A DNA stretch of 64,000 nucleotides from Bolinopsis microptera (lineage: Eukaryota > Ctenophora > Tentaculata > Lobata > Bolinopsidae), in NCBI RefSeq assembly GCF_026151205.1, contig NC_087082.1:5215908-5279907 (forward strand), read 5' to 3'. The notes below the pieces were generated by a model. It had not been told where the DNA came from. It did no database searches and was given only the letters and a program-made list of their open reading frames with translations. Within the stretch, counting starts at the first letter, position 1. Each line of letters starts with the position of its first letter. Shown piece by piece: positions 62,269 to 64,000 of this stretch. Both the position numbers and the translations under genes were made by a program.

Positions 62269-62764
62269 CTACCTCCCTTTCTCTTTATTCTTCCCCCTCT
62301 CCTCCTTTCTCTTCTTCTCCTTCTCCTTCTCCTTCTCTCTTTTCTTCTTCATCCTTTTCGTGGGGCTTTGAGGGCTCTTTAGCAGGTTTAGGGGCAGGTT
62401 TTGGGGCTGGTTTTGGGGCGGGTTTTGCGGCAGGTTTTGGGGCTGGTTTTGGGGCGGGTTTTGCGGCAGGTTTTGGGGCTGGTTTTGGGGCAAGTTTTGC
62501 GGCAGGTTTTGGGGCTGGTTCTGGGGCTGGTTTTGGGGCAGGTTTAGCGGCGGGTTTTGCGGCAGGTTTTGGGGCAGGTTTTGCGGCGGGTTTTGCGGCG
62601 GGTTTTGTGGTGGGTTTGATGCATGTCCACCAGAACAGGCTGTTCTATGATGACAAGTAAGCTGTCCTCTTCGACAAGAGCAGGTCTTGCAGCCGATATT
62701 AGCCGTGGTACCGTGTGGTACTTTGTGTTCTCCGGTGAAACAGTTCAGAGAGGGACGGGTGTGT
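62269..62764 (-). CDS. Cysteine-rich gene last exon with P-Q-N repeat tail
   Basis: TTTCAG acceptor; HTRPSLNCFTGEHKVPHG, GCKTCSC and CHHRTACSGGHAS, then N-P-P-Q-N / N-L-P-Q-N repeats, then a KEKEKEKKRK-type basic and acidic end. The frame is fixed by the cysteine module upstream of the repeat. Confidence 0.75.
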
Positions 62765-63279
62765 CTGAAACATTGTTAGGGAGATTAAAGAACAAGGGAG
62801 CAGTATCTTTCTTTTGGTAACTAGTCCAAGTTAACGTAATTCTAATATTAAAATTACGTGTGGTAACACCATGTTACCACACCACATCTGGTGTGGTGTG
62901 GGTTTTAAGTAACCTTGTCACACAGTTGTAATCGAACTTGCAGACGAACACTCCGAAACCATTACAAGTACACCTCTTACAGCCTCGGCCTATGTGACTG
63001 CCTTGTTTGATCTGAGGTTATTATTAATTAACTTATTGGACTAGTAATGACGAGGAATTTAATTTGAATTTAATAATAACGGTTAAATTTGGACTATTTC
63101 GATATTCATCAGCGATATTTCAGTTAGACTTTTTAGACGAATTAATTTTTGATAGCAGTGAGAAATAAAAGAAAGCTGCACTAAACCTGATGATCACCGA
63201 GAAAGCAGCCTGCAGCATGTTTAACACTACCACACGACCTCTTCTCACAACTTAGTCTCTGTCTGCTACATCGACATGT
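62269..63279 (-). CDS. Cysteine-rich VWC-like repeat protein, last three exons (5' end outside window)
   Basis: Three minus-strand exons (63187-63279, 62914-63011, 62269-62764) join in phase. They encode repeated cysteine modules, each CF(L/T)G(D/E)H, a glycine, then C-x2-C-x-C and C-x4-5-C: TCRCSRQRLSCEKRSC; CFLGDHQ, GCKRCTC, VCKFDYNC; CFTGEHKVPHG, GCKTCSC, LTCHHRTAC. Spacing resembles von Willebrand C-type or similar extracellular cystine modules. The tail is a repeated (N/Q)-rich P-Q-N segment encoded by the minisatellite at 62385-62620, ending in a Lys/Glu-rich run and a stop. No signal peptide is visible because the 5' exons are not in the window or not recognised. Secretion is inferred from the cysteine pattern. 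Confidence 0.72.
62385..62620. repeat. 12-bp coding minisatellite in the cysteine-rich gene
   Basis: Plus-strand units GGTTTTGGGGCT / GGTTTTGCGGCA. On the minus strand in the gene's frame it encodes Pro/Gln/Asn-rich repeats. The plus-strand Gly/Phe/Ala frame has no gene context. Confidence 0.9.
62914..63011 (-). CDS. Cysteine-rich gene exon n-1
   Basis: CCTCAG acceptor, IKQGSHIGRGCKRCTC ... VCKFDYNCVT, donor AG/GTTACT, ends phase 2, matching the single base that opens the last exon. Confidence 0.72.
63187..63279 (-). CDS. Cysteine-rich gene exon n-2
   Basis: TTTTCAG acceptor, 31 codons (TCRCSRQRLSCEKRSC ... GCFLGDHQ), donor CAG/GTTTAG, phase 0 both sides. Confidence 0.7.
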
Positions 63280-63289
63280 CTGAAAATAT

Positions 63290-64000
63290 TTCCTTGTGTT
63301 TCAACTATTACAACACGAATTGTTACCCATACTTTTAGTCACCGAATTTTTAAGAATTTTTTCTTTACCGCATCTCAGTGGTTTATAACGTTTCCTCCTA
63401 ATGTGTGTCTCCATAGCAACCCACGTGACTCAAAGTATCATGTCATTATGGGTGTTGTCGACCTAATGAAAACAAACATTCTGAAATGAAGTGTAGATTT
63501 TCTGTACACTTGTAACACTCGGTTGTCATGGTTACACTCGTCGCACCCTTTATATCAGGAAGATCTGTTTCCCTCAGTCGCTGGTTTACATACTGGTACA
63601 ATACCCACAGTGAGTAGGACGTAGGTACATGTCACGTGATATTTGTAAATAACACGTGGCATGTTGTAAATAACACGTGAAATTGTATACTCCTGTTTTT
63701 TAGGAAACTAAATCACTTTGGCTCGCACATCTACTGATTGTCCAACTAGTGGTTTAACTACTATAATATACTGTTACTACTGCTGCAACTAAAATATGGT
63801 ATTCTCATTTCACATTACAAAGTGCATCCTTTGGATTCACATTACAAAGTGCATTCTCTGGAATTGTACTGCTGATACAGAAGGGGAAACTGGGGCTACT
63901 CTTCGTTGTAGTTCAACTTTTTAGTATTTTAGGTACCCAGGTACTTTATTTCCTCTTATTATTTACAAATACCAGCTACGTTTCCACTTGATTTGTCGGC
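63290..64000. other. 5' side of the cysteine-rich gene, nothing definite
   Basis: AT-rich with CACGTG motifs at 63423, 63633 and two AATAACACGTG repeats near 63648-63680. No further exon could be defended. Confidence 0.4.

Noticed and set aside
62163-62660. Gly/Phe/Ala-rich plus-strand protein over the 12-bp repeat
   Set aside because: The minus-strand frame joins cysteine modules through three phase-compatible exons, whereas the plus-strand frame has only the repeat and a Ser-rich pyrimidine tract.

Overview
This is a 64 kb window of an AT-rich animal nuclear genome. Genes have GT-AG introns and metazoan families are present (NRBP/Madm pseudokinase, kidney-type glutaminase with ankyrin repeats, PIM-like kinase, TRMT44). 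Intergenic and intronic DNA is packed with minisatellites, inverted repeats, a GIY-YIG Penelope-like element and a PHD-finger non-LTR-type retroelement. This suggests a non-vertebrate metazoan (cnidarian, sponge, placozoan or similar grade); the species cannot be fixed from the sequence alone.

Layout, all main genes on the minus strand. 232-1940: TRMT44-like tRNA 2'-O-methyltransferase; its 3' third is broken by about five homopolymer-type frameshifts. 3.7-4.8 kb: cluster of short dispersed repeats that recurs at 55-56.7 kb and partly at 27 and 58.6 kb. 6,032-47,197: one 41-kb NRBP-type pseudokinase gene, reconstructed here as 13 exons whose splice phases all agree. Its intron 11 (6,598-15,291) contains the whole recognisable glutaminase gene on the same strand (8,732-about 11,141). 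Its intron 7 (17,942-42,083) holds a 4.7-kb array of an 11-bp unit, an 8-kb element with roughly 0.9-kb inverted ends, a 1.5-kb pyrimidine tract, a GT/purine-skewed stretch, two minisatellites and a 604-bp hAT-like MITE. Two small symmetric exons at 42 kb look like cassettes inserted just after the APE motif of the pseudokinase.

Upstream of the NRBP start, on the plus strand, lies an intact 1,103-aa PHD finger-reverse transcriptase-nuclease ORF (47,607-50,918). It is followed by a degenerate Penelope-like element arranged as two head-to-head copies (51,049-54,765). The right copy was later hit by a 5'-truncated LINE (53,371-54,461).

55-59 kb is repeat-rich and gene-poor. 59,577-60,599 is a PIM-like Ser/Thr kinase with two clusters of CACGTG E-boxes upstream. 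The window ends in the last three visible exons (62,269-63,279) of a cysteine-rich, VWC-like secreted-type protein whose tail is encoded by a minisatellite.

The genes do not form an obvious pathway. The linking theme is intimate association of tandem repeats with splice junctions: several arrays start at, or contain copies of, functional splice sites.
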